Part shown: in pieces, positions 17,833 to 26,664 of the stretch
Numbering within the stretch: position 1 is the first letter of the stretch
Layout of the letters: each line of letters begins with the position of its first letter
Assembly: GCF_036924745.1 (NCBI RefSeq)
Contig: NZ_JAZHSD010000001.1
Span: forward strand, 6,075,001-6,139,000
Source: Bradyrhizobium sp. AZCC 1693
Lineage (GTDB): Bacteria; Pseudomonadota; Alphaproteobacteria; Rhizobiales; Xanthobacteraceae
DNA length: 64,000 nucleotides
Direction of reading: 5' to 3'
Position numbers and translations under genes: made by a program
Notes under the pieces: generated by a model
What the model saw: the letters and a program-made list of their open reading frames with translations, nothing else
What the model was told of the DNA's origin: nothing
Databases searched by the model: none

Positions 17833-18611
17833 AGCGTGCCCGGAAACGCGCCGCCGTCGAGCAGGATGTTCTGCCCGGTGATGTAGCCGGCCTTGGCGCC
17901 GCACAGGAACGCACAGGCATAGCCGAACTCATCGGGCTCGCCGAACCGTCCGGCCGGATTTTGCTTGGCGCGCTCGGCAAACACCTGGTCCGCCGTGATG
18001 CCGCGCTTCTCGGCTTCCGCCTTGCCCACACCGCGGAGGCGGTCGGTGTCGAACGGTCCCGGCAGCAGCGCATTGATGGTGACGTTGCTGATCACGGTCT
18101 TGCGCGACAGCCCGGCGACGAAGCCGGTGAGGCCGGCACGCGCGCCGTTGGAAAGGCCGAGAATATCGATCGGCGCCTTCACCGCGGCGGAGGTGATGTT
18201 GACGATGCGGCCGAATTTCCGCGCCATCATGCCGTCGACCGTCGCCTTGATCAGTTCGATCGGCGTCAGCATGTTGGCGTCGATCGCCTTGATCCAATCG
18301 TCGCGGGTCCAGTTCCGGAAATCGCCGGGCGGCGGGCCGCCGGCATTGTTGATCAGGATATCCGGATCGGGACAGGCTTTCAGCGCGGCCTCGCGCCCGG
18401 CCGGCGTGGTGATGTCGCCGGCGACTTCCGTGACGGTGACGGTCGGATAGGCTTTGCGGATTTCGTCGGCGGTCTTTTTCAGTGCCTCGGCGCCGCGCGC
18501 AGTCAGCGTGACATGCACGCCTTCATTGGCCAGCGCCATGGCGCAGGCGCGGCCCAGGCCCTTGCTCGATGCGCAGACGATGGCGCGGCGGCCTTTGATC
18601 CCAAGATCCAC
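17829..18611 (-). CDS. SDR family oxidoreductase lacking the usual catalytic Tyr
   Basis: The 260-residue protein has the NAD(P) motif ASSKGLGRACA (about residues 14-24) and the NNAGG motif (near residue 88), but where YxxxK is expected it reads LSNGARAGL. This is typical of an atypical SDR branch often annotated as 3-oxoacyl-ACP reductase. GTG 18611 follows GGGAGAG. It is co-transcribed with the quinone reductase. A role as a reductase is not assured. Confidence 0.85.
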   Translation of the reverse strand: MDLGIKGRRAIVCASSKGLGRACAMALANEGVHVTLTARGAEALKKTADEIRKAYPTVTVTEVAGDITTPAGREAALKACPDPDILINNAGGPPPGDFRNWTRDDWIKAIDANMLTPIELIKATVDGMMARKFGRIVNITSAAVKAPIDILGLSNGARAGLTGFVAGLSRKTVISNVTINALLPGPFDTDRLRGVGKAEAEKRGITADQVFAERAKQNPAGRFGEPDEFGYACAFLCGAKAGYITGQNILLDGGAFPGTL

Positions 18612-18744
18612 TGTTTCTCTCCCGTTAGGTCAGGTGATTTTCTGAAAGTCGGATGGGACCACTCTAGCCAAGTCGAGCGGCCCTGATAAGAGAGCGGCTA
18701 CCGCCGAAACGCATATCAGGGAGACCGCGCCGATTACACGCCGA

Positions 18745-19260
18745 TTATATGTGCCGGTCTTTCTTCAGGCGGTCGATCGCAGCCACGAGATCCGGCGGAA
18801 GGGACTTGACGCCCAATTGCCCGGCGGCCGATAGCATAGGCCGCAACCGCGAACCGGTCATGAACGCCGGCTGCAGGTTTGTCGGCACAAGCTGGTCGAA
18901 AATCAGTACAACCGTGATCGCGATCAGGCCGACGCGCACTGCGCCAAGGGCGGCGCCGCCAAGGCGGTCTCCGATGCCGGTTTGCGGTCCAATGATGTCG
19001 TCGAGAGCCAAGCAGGTCAGCTTTCCGAGCACCATACCGATGACCAGAAAAGCTCCGAAGAACAGCGGCGAATTCTGCGCAAACGGCAAGGCATGCTGGC
19101 CGTCGAGCTGCGGCGATACCAGCGGCACCAGCCCTATCGCAATCGGCATCGCGGCGATATAGGCCAAAATCGCAATTGCGCTGCGCAATAGCCCGGTATT
19201 GAAACCGATGACCACGGCAATAATCAGTCCGAGATAGACGACGGTATCGAAACTGTTCAT
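18745..19260 (-). CDS. CvpA family inner-membrane protein
   Basis: A 171-residue membrane protein with four hydrophobic segments (about residues 7-24, 27-48, 66-85 and 105-125) and the CvpA-like middle GKLTCLALDDIIG followed by GAALGAVRVG. CvpA proteins have been linked to colicin V export and envelope integrity, with no settled biochemical role. GGTGGAG precedes the start. It is a single gene. Confidence 0.75.
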   Translation of the reverse strand: MNSFDTVVYLGLIIAVVIGFNTGLLRSAIAILAYIAAMPIAIGLVPLVSPQLDGQHALPFAQNSPLFFGAFLVIGMVLGKLTCLALDDIIGPQTGIGDRLGGAALGAVRVGLIAITVVLIFDQLVPTNLQPAFMTGSRLRPMLSAAGQLGVKSLPPDLVAAIDRLKKDRHI

Positions 19261-19409
19261 GGGGAAAACTCCACCCGGTTTCGATACCGATGCTTCGTCA
19301 ATGAATCGGCGCCGCGATTGCTAAAATCGTCTGTATCAACCAAAGCGTGCCTGAACTCCGACGTCAGTCCGTAGCCCCGTTGGCTCCTCGCAATGACGGG
19401 TGCAAAAAA

Positions 19410-21023
19410 TCAATTCGCCCGCAGCTCCGCTTTGATCATGTCGGCGGCCTTTTCGCCGATCATGATGGTCGGCGCATTGGTGTTGCCGCCGATCAGCGTC
19501 GGCATGATGCACGCATCGACTACGCGCAATCCTTCGACACCATACACTTTGAGCTTCGGATCGACCACGGCCATCGGATCGTTCACACCCATCATGCAGG
19601 TGCCGACCGGGTGATAGACGGTGTCGACACGGGCGCGCAGGAGGTCGCGGATGTCGTCATCGCTATGCACGCCTGCCGTGAACATCTCCTTCTTCTGCAA
19701 CGCGCGCAGCGCCGGCGTCTCCATCAGCCGCCGCGTGGTCTTGAAGCCCGCAACCATGGTTTCCAGATCATCCGCCTCGCCGAAGAAGTTCGGGTCGATC
19801 ACCGGCGCTGCGAACGCATCGGCACTTCCAAGCGAAACGCTGCCGCGGCTCTTCGGCCGCAGCAGGCAGACATGGCAGGTAAAGCCGGTGCCGCGATGGC
19901 GCTTGCGGCCGTGATCGTCGGCGAGCGCCATGCCGAAATGAAGCTGGATATCGGGGATGTCGAGATCGGGCCGGGTTTTCAGGAAGCCGCCGCATTCGGC
20001 GAAATTGGACGTCATCGGTCCGGTGCGTTCGCGGCGATACTGGCCGATGGCCCGCAACAGCCGCGGCAGGGCTTTAAGCGAAATGCCGTTGAAGTTGGGA
20101 TTGTCGGACATGTAGCCGAACACGAAATCCGGATGGTCCTGCAGGTTCTGTCCGACGCCGGGCAGATGATGCACGGTGGCGATGCCGTGCTTGCCGAGCG
20201 CTGCGCAGTCGCCGATGCCCGAGAGCAAAAGCAACTGCGGGGTCTGGAACGCGCCGGAGGACACGATCACCTCGCGCCGCGCGCGAATTTGTTTGAGCTC
20301 CTTGCCCTGCCGGTATTCGACCCCGACCGCGCGCTTGCCTTCGAAGAGGATGCGGGTGGCGTGGGCATGCGTCTCGACGCGCAGATTGGCGCGGTTTGCC
20401 ATGTGTGGGTGGATATAGGCGCGCGCGGCGCTGCAACGCTCGCCGTTCTTCTGCGTCAGTTGATAGATGCCGAGGCCCTCGTGCTCGTCGGCGTTGAAAT
20501 CCTCGCGCAGGCGGAACTGCGCTTCCTGGGCGGCCTGCAGGAAGATCTGCTGCACCGGATTTCCGGTGCGCGACTTGTTGACGGCGAGCGGGCCGCCCTT
20601 GCCGTGATACTCGCCGTCGAAATCGGAATTGTCTTCGGCCCGCTTGAAGTAGGGCAGCACGTCGGCGAACGACCAGCCGGCATTGCCGAGCGAGGCCCAT
20701 TGATCGTAGTCGGCGCGGTGGCCGCGGATATAGACCATCGCGTTGATGGCCGAAGAGCCGCCGAGCCCCTTGCCGCGCGGCTGATAGCCGATGCGCCCGT
20801 TGAGACCCTTCTGCGGCACGGTGTTGAAGGCCCAGTTGTTGACGTTGCCGGCGACCATCAGCACCAGCGCAAAGGGTGTCGTCACCACCCAATTGTCGTT
20901 CCTGCCACCGGCATCCAGCAGCGCCACCGAAATGTTCGGATCCTCCGACAGCCGCCCGGCCACCGTGCAGCCGCCGGAGCCGCCGCCCACCACCACGAAG
21001 TCGAATGTATCAGTCACGCGCAT
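19410..21023 (-). CDS. GMC family FAD-dependent alcohol/choline dehydrogenase
   Basis: The 537-residue flavoprotein has the N-terminal FAD motif FVVVGGGSGGCTVAGRLSE, the GMC signature around RGKGLGGSSAINAMVYIRG (about residues 75-93), and the C-terminal active-site His pair in YHPVGTCMMG (near residue 465). It would oxidise an alcohol to an aldehyde. Start 21023 follows a run of six G. An in-frame upstream ATG (21077) would spoil the N-terminal FAD motif position. The substrate is unknown. Confidence 0.9.
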   Translation of the reverse strand: MRVTDTFDFVVVGGGSGGCTVAGRLSEDPNISVALLDAGGRNDNWVVTTPFALVLMVAGNVNNWAFNTVPQKGLNGRIGYQPRGKGLGGSSAINAMVYIRGHRADYDQWASLGNAGWSFADVLPYFKRAEDNSDFDGEYHGKGGPLAVNKSRTGNPVQQIFLQAAQEAQFRLREDFNADEHEGLGIYQLTQKNGERCSAARAYIHPHMANRANLRVETHAHATRILFEGKRAVGVEYRQGKELKQIRARREVIVSSGAFQTPQLLLLSGIGDCAALGKHGIATVHHLPGVGQNLQDHPDFVFGYMSDNPNFNGISLKALPRLLRAIGQYRRERTGPMTSNFAECGGFLKTRPDLDIPDIQLHFGMALADDHGRKRHRGTGFTCHVCLLRPKSRGSVSLGSADAFAAPVIDPNFFGEADDLETMVAGFKTTRRLMETPALRALQKKEMFTAGVHSDDDIRDLLRARVDTVYHPVGTCMMGVNDPMAVVDPKLKVYGVEGLRVVDACIMPTLIGGNTNAPTIMIGEKAADMIKAELRAN

Positions 21024-21344
21024 CCCCCCGATTTTTTGTTCTGGCGGGGCCTGCCTGGCCACGCTTTTGGGGGCCAAAACTCCGCTTTTGCGACGTTTAA
21101 GGCAAGGGTGGTTCCATGAGGCGGTTTTGGCCTCTCAAACCCTCGTTTTTGCTGTCATAAAATCCTCAAAAGCGGGACCTTGCCCCTTTCCAAAGCAGGG
21201 CGACGTTGATACATACCCCTCGCGCCCGATGGCTTCGGCCCGGGTCGCCTTCTCAGGAAGCCTCGGGACGGGATCGATCGGCGCCATCTGGCGTTCGCCG
21301 GGATCGTTTCGGCACCGGCTTTTCGAAGGCGTGCAACGGTTTAA

Positions 21345-21421
<77 letters not shown>

Positions 21422-21430
21422 AGAGTCGAT

Positions 21431-21472
21431 TAAGCCCTTGAAATCATCGTGGTTTCGAGGGCTTATTTTTTT
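21431..21472 (+). terminator. Terminator of the initiator tRNA
   Basis: TAAGCCCTTGAAA (21431-21443) pairs with TTTCGAGGGCTTA (21452-21464), with one G-T wobble, and is followed by eight pyrimidines, mostly T. Confidence 0.8.
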
Positions 21473-21768
21473 CTAGTGCTGCTTGAACCCGCAACCAATT
21501 GATCTGCGACGTTGCCACGTTCTGGTGTGCTGGATCGCATTTTGGCGTCGCGCGAACTTTGCGCGCTTCGGCTTGATTGGAAACTACTGCGTTATCAGAT
21601 CATGCCAAGTTTGCGACATGGGTAGCGCGGTTCAACCCGGCTGGATGCATTACTTATTTAGATAGTTGTCGCACGTCGATCAGAGCCGGCTCCGGAAATC
21701 TGCACAGTGCGATAAGTGGAGTTTCTGCCTGACGGCGGGCAAGATTGTCCCGCGAATCAGGAGAGACG

Positions 21769-22080
21769 ATGACGAGACGAGCGCGCCGGAACCACACACC
21801 GGCTTTCAAGGCGAAAGTGGCGCTGGCCGCGGTGAAGGGCGATCGAACACTGGCTCAATTGGCGGAGCAGTTCGACGTGCATCCCAATCAGATCACGTCG
21901 TGGAAAGCCCAGCTTGAGGGCGGGGCCGCCGATGTGTTCGGTCCAGGGGGCGGCAACGCCATGGCGCTACCGGCCGTCGATGTGAAGTCGCTGCATGCCA
22001 AGATCGGGGAGCTGACGCTGGAGAACGATTTTTTAGAAGGAGCGCTCACCAAGGCGGGATTGCTGAGCGCAAAACGATGA
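21769..22080 (+). CDS. IS3-family transposase OrfA (helix-turn-helix)
   Basis: The protein (103 residues) has the OrfA helix-turn-helix (FKAKVALAAVKGD through QLAEQFDVHPNQITSWK, about residues 11-45) and a C-terminal leucine-zipper-like stretch (IGELTLENDFLEGALTKAGLL). AGGAG precedes the ATG at 21769. Its TGA overlaps the OrfB ATG as ATGA, so OrfB may be made by coupling or by frameshift fusion. Confidence 0.9.
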   Translation: MTRRARRNHTPAFKAKVALAAVKGDRTLAQLAEQFDVHPNQITSWKAQLEGGAADVFGPGGGNAMALPAVDVKSLHAKIGELTLENDFLEGALTKAGLLSAKR

Positions 22081-22904
22081 TCGACCGTGAGCACGATCTT
22101 TCGATCACCAGGCAGGCGGAAGTTTTGAAGATCAGCCGTGGCAGTGTCTATTACCTGCCGCGTCCGGTGTCGCCCGACGACCTCGCGATCATGCTGCGGC
22201 TCGACCGGCTGCATCTGGAGTTTCCTTTCGCCGGTTCGCGGATGTTGAGAGGCCTGCTGGCTGCCGAGGGGTGCAAGATCGGCCGCCGGCATGTCAAGAC
22301 GCTCATGCGGAAGATGGGGATAGAGGCGCTCTATCGCCGTCCGCGCACCACCAAGCCCGAACCTGGTCACAAGATCTATCCGTATCTGCTGCGGGGCATG
22401 GAGATCACGCGCCCGAACCAGGTCTGGGCAATGGACATAACGTATATCCCGATGGCGCGTGGCTTCGTGTATCTCACCGTCGTGCTGGACTGGGCGACCC
22501 GCCGGGTTCTGTCGTGGCGGCTGTCGATCACGATGGAGGCGGCATTCTGCGTCGAGACGCTGCATGACGCCATGGCTCGCCACGGCAAGCCGGAGATCTT
22601 CAACACGGATCAGGGCTCGCAGTTCACCGGCTCGGCCTTCACCGGCGCGCTCGCCAGCAACGGTATCGCCATCAGCATGGACGGCAAAGGAGCATGGCGG
22701 GACAACGTGTTCGTCGAGCGGCTGTGGCGCAGCGTCAAATACGAGGAGGTTTACTTGCGGGCCTACGATAGCGTGTCCGACGCCCGCGCCTCGATCGGCC
22801 GATACCTCGACTTCTACAATGGCCGGCGTCCACATTCGAGCCTTGACGGCAGTACACCGGATCAAGCCTACTTCAACTCGCTGCCGCTCCGCACGGCAGC
22901 CTAA
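22077..22904 (+). CDS. IS3-family transposase OrfB (DDE integrase core)
   Basis: The 275-residue protein has a helical N-terminal part (HTH_21-like) and an rve integrase core with the DDE triad in WAMDITYIP (near residue 121), FNTDQGSQF (near residue 182) and [16 protein letters not shown] (near residue 220). It is full length with all three acidic residues, so the element may still be mobile. Confidence 0.92.
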   Translation: MIDREHDLSITRQAEVLKISRGSVYYLPRPVSPDDLAIMLRLDRLHLEFPFAGSRMLRGLLAAEGCKIGRRHVKTLMRKMGIEALYRRPRTTKPEPGHKIYPYLLRGMEITRPNQVWAMDITYIPMARGFVYLTVVLDWATRRVLSWRLSITMEAAFCVETLHDAMARHGKPEIFNTDQGSQFTGSAFTGALASNGIAISMDGKGAWRDNVFVERLWRSVKYEEVYLRAYDSVSDARASIGRYLDFYNGRRPHSSLDGSTPDQAYFNSLPLRTAA

Positions 22905-22943
22905 CCCCGGCAGAGGCTCCACTTATCGACGCGGAGATTCTGT

Positions 22944-23612
22944 TCAGACAATCGGGACCAGCTCAATCGTGCGTGCTGTCGCCTGGACCGTGATTTCGAA
23001 GTGGTCCGTCTGCACGATATCTACGATGTTGCGCGGTCTATGCGCGACGACGTTGATTCCGGTGCGACGCCGTAGGCTGTCGTAGAGCAGCCCCGCACCA
23101 CCTGACGCGCGAATATGCTCGCCAAGCTCCTGCGAAGCATCATAACGCTCGCTCGCATACACATCGGGCCGTGCTGGTTGCTGCCCTGTGATGTCGAGAT
23201 AATCCCCTAGCAGCGTAGCGGTGTATGCCCTGTAGGTCCGGCTCATCGTGGCCGCGTTGCGAGCAGCCGCTTCGCGCCGCAGGTGGTGACCGACCTCGGC
23301 AGCCGCCGTGCGAATATCATCGGTCGCATACCAGGCGCCAAGCTCCGGTCCGTTGAATCTCATTCCGCCGGGAGCGACGTGGAGAAAGGCAGCCATGACG
23401 ATGCTGGAGTTGGGGGCGCCATATACCCATTCGCTCTGCGGTAGCCGATCGATACGTTCGGCCACGAGACGGTCGTTCGTCCAACCGACGAGCTCCATCA
23501 CCGCTGAAAGATCGGCCGCCGTCGCGACCGTATCGAACAGCCCGATGGGAGGAAATTGTGAGGGGATCAGGCGATGGGCAGGCCGCGGCGAGGGTGCGAA
23601 AGCGTCCGTCAC
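22944..23612 (-). CDS. RES-domain toxin (NAD+-degrading)
   Basis: This 222-residue protein is the toxin of an Xre-RES type II pair. RES toxins cleave or phosphorolyse NAD+. The family's three polar residues can be placed at Arg in GGMRFNG (near residue 84), Glu in TAAAEVGHH (near residue 106) and Ser in LLYDSLRR (near residue 177). It starts with GTG at 23612 inside GTGA, overlapping the antitoxin stop by four bases, the expected order of antitoxin first. The right end of the IS lies 15 bases beyond its stop codon. Confidence 0.88.
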   Translation of the reverse strand: MTDAFAPSPRPAHRLIPSQFPPIGLFDTVATAADLSAVMELVGWTNDRLVAERIDRLPQSEWVYGAPNSSIVMAAFLHVAPGGMRFNGPELGAWYATDDIRTAAAEVGHHLRREAAARNAATMSRTYRAYTATLLGDYLDITGQQPARPDVYASERYDASQELGEHIRASGGAGLLYDSLRRRTGINVVAHRPRNIVDIVQTDHFEITVQATARTIELVPIV

Positions 23613-24133
23613 CGGAAGACGATCTCCGTGTCGTCGTAAGGCGTGAAGGCCTCGTCTATCGTGTTCGGCTGCATGTAGAGGCCGCCACGCGCGCCGTCGA
23701 GGAAACGACGCACCGAGAGCAACCCATCTTGAGAGCCATTAGTGATGAGGTCGAGCGGCGGATGTCCACCGAAGACGACCTCGTTATGTGGACTTCGCAG
23801 CCAGTCAACGCCGAGCCGTTCCTGGGCAAAGAGGATCCCCAGCGCTTGATGGATACCGAATACCGCTGAAATGCGCGTGAGAACGTCCACATCAAGGGTG
23901 AAAGCGCCGTGCTCACGCGCCTGCTTGCACCAGTTATGGTAAGTGGACCGGGATGGATACCCGAGGACCAGCAGGCGCTGCTCTTCCGTCAATCCCCACA
24001 GATCCGCAATGGCGAGAAAGGTCCGCAAAGCTGGGGCGCTGAGCCGCCTTCGGTTGGCGGGAGCAAATCGCGAGTTATCAAGACGCTGAGGGCCTTTTGC
24101 TGCCCCAGTTGGGGTCGGCTTGCGCTTCAACAT
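23609..24133 (-). CDS. Xre/MbcA/ParS-type antitoxin (DUF2384) of the RES pair
   Basis: The 174-residue antitoxin has a positively charged N-terminus, an Xre-like helix-turn-helix (WGLTEEQRLLVLGYPSRSTYHNW, about residues 45-67) and a C-terminal DUF2384 toxin-binding domain (about 100-174, with WLRSPHNEVVFGGHPPLDLI). AAAGGAG precedes ATG 24133. In characterised pairs this protein represses its own promoter by binding palindromes, and such a palindrome is present just upstream. Confidence 0.88.
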   Translation of the reverse strand: MLKRKPTPTGAAKGPQRLDNSRFAPANRRRLSAPALRTFLAIADLWGLTEEQRLLVLGYPSRSTYHNWCKQAREHGAFTLDVDVLTRISAVFGIHQALGILFAQERLGVDWLRSPHNEVVFGGHPPLDLITNGSQDGLLSVRRFLDGARGGLYMQPNTIDEAFTPYDDTEIVFR

Positions 24134-24143
24134 AGACTGCTCC

Positions 24144-24179
24144 TTTGTCAAATTTGGATATAGTCCAAATCTGGACAAA
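24144..24179. promoter_or_regulatory. Palindromic operator of the Xre-RES operon
   Basis: ATTTGGA-TATAG-TCCAAAT (24152-24170) is a perfect inverted repeat. Overlapping it, TCCA-AATC-TGGA (24164-24175) and an outer TTTGTC/GACAAA pair (24144-24149 and 24174-24179) add further half-sites. The AT-rich block ends 10 bases upstream of the antitoxin start codon, where promoter and operator would overlap. Confidence 0.65.
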
Positions 24180-24209
24180 TGGCAACCCCCTTTTACCAGT
24201 TCCAGCACC

Positions 24210-24257
24210 CAGACTACGGATCTGAGGTCAGGAGTTCGAATCTCTTCGGGCGCGCCA
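24210..24257 (+). other. 3' fragment of tRNA-Arg (ACG), probable attachment-site scar
   Basis: The 48 bases run from the anticodon stem (CAGACTACGGATCTG, loop CTACGGA, anticodon ACG) through a T-arm (GGAGTTCGAATCTCT) to the acceptor end TCGGGCGCGCCA. The 5' half (acceptor, D-arm) is absent; the DNA before it is unrelated. Such 3' fragments are left when an element integrates in a tRNA gene. The complete gene is not in this window. Confidence 0.7.
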
Positions 24258-24390
24258 AATCGGATACGCTATCGCCGCCGAAACCCGCCGTTCTCCCGAT
24301 GCAAGCCGTCGAGTTGCATCCGCTGTCGCGCGTCTCACAATCGCAAATGAATTACGATGACGAAGAATAAGTGCACTGGCACCGTAATTC
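24249..24390. repeat. Direct repeat, left copy (142 bp), from the tRNA-Arg 3' end onward
   Basis: The copy begins with the last nine bases of the tRNA fragment (GGCGCGCCA) and continues 133 bases downstream of it. It matches 28495-28645 almost exactly. Relative to that copy it lacks a 12-base duplication and has three extra bases near the end. The two copies bracket 4.1 kb of accessory genes. Confidence 0.85.
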
Positions 24391-24478
24391 CGAAGCCCCG
24401 CGACGCGATGGTCTTCGGGAATCGCACGAACGGATTGCGAAATTGGTGGCATCTGATGCCCGCTGGCAACCAAGCTCT

Positions 24479-25690
24479 TCATTCGGGACGCTTGGCGAAT
24501 TCCTCGCCGGCAATTTGCACCGCCTGTTGCACGACGGGATAGCCGCTATAGGGAGCGAGGTTGAGAAGGGTTTCGAGCACCTCCTTACGGCTCGCGCCCG
24601 CATTGAGTGCCGCATTGATGTGGACACGCAGCGGGGCTTCCGCAGTCTTGGTCGCGACCGCAGCCAGGGCCGCGCAGGCCGTCAGCTCGCGGGTCTTGGG
24701 ATCGATGCCTGGTCTTGAGAAAACGTCGCCATACGAGTGCTCGACGATCATCCGACCGATATCCGGTGCAATGTCGTCGAAGCTACGGATGACCGCTTCA
24801 CCGGATGCTCCGGAGGTCTGTGCAAGTGTCGCGAGCCCGCGCTCCCGGCGCAGCTCCCGGCTCTCGGACAACTGCGCCGCCGCAGATGGCGCCGTGATCG
24901 CTGTAGCGCCACGGTCTGCCGAAAAGGCCCGTTGGGCGAGACCGAAGGCGTTGAGTGCGGTAGGAAATCCGGCATAGACGCTGAGCTGCATCAGCGCCTC
25001 GGCAATCTCTACGGGCGACAGGCCCTGCTTGAGGGCGGCTTTGAGATGGAAATCGAGAGCTTCATCGCGGTTGCCGGTCGCCGCCAGCATCGAGATGATG
25101 GCGAGGTGCTTGGCCTTCGGTTCCAGCCCCTCGCGCGACAAGGCTTCGCCGAAGGCGAATTCAATCGACCAGCGTGCGAGGTCCGGCGAGACCGCCTCAA
25201 GAGGCCGCAGATAGCCTTCGCCGTTAACCGCCAAGAGGACTTCGAGGCCGCGCCGGTATCGCTGCGTTCCGTCGTCGCTTGCCGGTGGCGCGGCCTCGAA
25301 GGCGATGCGTCGCTCCTGGAAGATCTCGCGCGCCAGGACGATCGAGTCGATGGCGGAGGGGAAGCCGAGGATCGCCACGGATACGAACAGCAACTCCACC
25401 AAATCCTGCGGCTTCCCTCCGGCGTTGAGGAAACCCGTCATATGAAACTTGAGCCGCGGCTGGACGCTGCCCAACGCCATCAAACAAGAGACGGTGCAAA
25501 TCTGCCGCAGCGGCAAATCCAGTCCCGGACGGGAGAGAATATCGCCATAAGGGTATTCGACCGTAAACCGCGCCAAGTCCGGCGACGCCTCTGCAAGGCG
25601 TTTGATCGGCAAGTCAAAACCCTCGCCGCCGATCTGCTGGAGAACCTCCATGCCGCGTTCGAAACGCTCGTCGTTCGCTTCTTGAGTCAT
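24479..25690 (-). CDS. Protein with three tandem carboxymuconolactone decarboxylase-like domains
   Basis: The 403-residue protein repeats one fold three times, at about residues 8-130, 140-265 and 285-400. Each unit has a RG(L/M)E-type opening, a DLAR/DIGR...YGD(I/V)(L/F)SRPG segment, a helix ending in LMALG/LAATG/LAAVA, a His (LKFHMTG, LDFHLKA, LRVHINA) and a G-x-P-x-x-x-V/E-E-x-L pattern. No CxxC pair is seen, so AhpD redox chemistry is unlikely. CMD proteins are usually single units. It lies 52 bases after the propeller gene, with the divergent LysR as likely regulator. Confidence 0.82.
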   Translation of the reverse strand: MTQEANDERFERGMEVLQQIGGEGFDLPIKRLAEASPDLARFTVEYPYGDILSRPGLDLPLRQICTVSCLMALGSVQPRLKFHMTGFLNAGGKPQDLVELLFVSVAILGFPSAIDSIVLAREIFQERRIAFEAAPPASDDGTQRYRRGLEVLLAVNGEGYLRPLEAVSPDLARWSIEFAFGEALSREGLEPKAKHLAIISMLAATGNRDEALDFHLKAALKQGLSPVEIAEALMQLSVYAGFPTALNAFGLAQRAFSADRGATAITAPSAAAQLSESRELRRERGLATLAQTSGASGEAVIRSFDDIAPDIGRMIVEHSYGDVFSRPGIDPKTRELTACAALAAVATKTAEAPLRVHINAALNAGASRKEVLETLLNLAPYSGYPVVQQAVQIAGEEFAKRPE

Positions 25691-25742
25691 GGTCTGTTGG
25701 ATGCTCCCTAATTAAGCGCTTCATGAAGAGGTTTCGGGCGTT

Positions 25743-26564
25743 TCATGACTTCGGCCATGCGACGCGATAAATATTGCCGCTGCCCCATGTCCCGACCAGA
25801 AGATCGCCATTGGCGGCCCGGCCCAATGCGACGGCGCTGCCTGATTGGCCATCGACGACGACGCTCGACTGGCCGTCGAAGCTGACGCGGCGCACTACGC
25901 TCGCGCCGTTGTCGATGACCAGCACCGCATCATCTCCATCGGCGAGGATGCCGACGCCGGGGCGGTTGAAGCTCTGACCGAGTTCCTGGACCATGCCATC
26001 GGACAGGATGCGGGTGACACGGCCTCCATATTGCGAGGAGACGATGCTGCCGTCGGGCATCTCGACCACGCCGACTGGCAGCGAGAGTCCACGCGCCACC
26101 ACGGTGCGGTTGCCTGTTTTTGTGTCCAAAGCAACGATCTCACCAGATGAGCGATTGGCGACCAGCAGCCGGCCGTCGCGTGCGAAGGCGATTCCGGTCG
26201 GGGTTGCGAGGCCGTCCGCGACCGTCTTGCGCTTCCCGTCCGGCCCGACGCGCACGATGATATCGCCAGAATAGGATGACACGAACACGGCGCCCGTCGC
26301 GTCGGTCGCAATGCCTGCCGGCGACACGATGTTGTCGAGGAAGACCGAGCGCCTGCCATCCGCCTGCACCCGCTCGACCGTTCCACCGCTCCAGTTCGAC
26401 ACCAATAGGCTCGTACCGCCGTAAGCATGAATGCCGACCGGCGCGCTAAACCCCTGAAGGAACGGTCCGATAGCGTACGCGCCTGCGGCGCTCATGAGGA
26501 CAGTGGCGATTGCGACTGTGCCGAGCGCAATTTTCCGGAATGTATCGGCGTTACGTCCGAGCAT
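25743..26564 (-). CDS. Secreted six-bladed beta-propeller (SMP-30/NHL/Vgb-like)
   Basis: The 273-residue protein starts with a signal peptide (basic FRK, then IALGTVAIATVLMSAAGAYA). The mature part is made of repeated blades of the type G-x-x-V-V-S-x-x-x-G-x-I-x-x-V-x-x-D-G, as in LLVSNWSGGTVERVQADGR and VFVSSYSGDIIVRVGPDGK. This is the SMP-30/gluconolactonase and streptogramin-lyase class. ATG 26564 is chosen because GGAGG lies eight bases before it and it gives a proper signal peptide. A periplasmic lactonase acting before the CMD protein is possible but unproven. Confidence 0.8.
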   Translation of the reverse strand: MLGRNADTFRKIALGTVAIATVLMSAAGAYAIGPFLQGFSAPVGIHAYGGTSLLVSNWSGGTVERVQADGRRSVFLDNIVSPAGIATDATGAVFVSSYSGDIIVRVGPDGKRKTVADGLATPTGIAFARDGRLLVANRSSGEIVALDTKTGNRTVVARGLSLPVGVVEMPDGSIVSSQYGGRVTRILSDGMVQELGQSFNRPGVGILADGDDAVLVIDNGASVVRRVSFDGQSSVVVDGQSGSAVALGRAANGDLLVGTWGSGNIYRVAWPKS

Positions 26565-26602
26565 GGCTGCCACCTCCTGCTTCGCGGCGTTTCGAATGGG
26601 AC

Positions 26603-26619
26603 GATGAAGCTGATTCATC
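26603..26619. promoter_or_regulatory. Candidate LysR operator between divergent genes
   Basis: GATGAA-GCTGA-TTCATC is a perfect interrupted palindrome and contains the LysR signature T-N11-A (T 26605, A 26617). It lies in the 100 bases between the propeller gene and the LysR gene. Confidence 0.6.
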
Positions 26620-26664
26620 GCTGAACGATTGCGATAAATCCAATTCATTATCAATATCGCCGTC

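Larger units (their letters stand above)
21709..22929 (+). mobile_element. IS3-family insertion sequence
   Basis: Two overlapping transposase genes lie between imperfect inverted repeats. The left end reads CGATAAGTGGAGTTTCTGCC (from 21710) and the right end is the complement of CGATAAGTGGAGCCTCTGCC (to 22928). The ends are uncertain by a few bases and no clear target duplication is visible. The element is about 1.2 kb and appears intact. It sits between the tRNA-fMet and the RES toxin gene. Confidence 0.85.

Noticed and set aside
19347..21119. 590-codon plus-strand frame over the GMC oxidoreductase
   Set aside because: The minus strand has all GMC motifs in order; the plus frame has none of any family and only mirrors codon bias.
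21488..21497. Repeat of the tRNA-fMet 3' end as a true att site
   Set aside because: The match is only about nine to ten bases and lies outside any bounded element, so it is kept only as a hint in the island-edge finding.
22060..22090. Programmed -1 frameshift between transposase OrfA and OrfB
   Set aside because: IS3 elements often use one, but here the ATGA overlap lets OrfB be translated by coupling and no strong slippery heptamer is evident; I could not support a fusion product.
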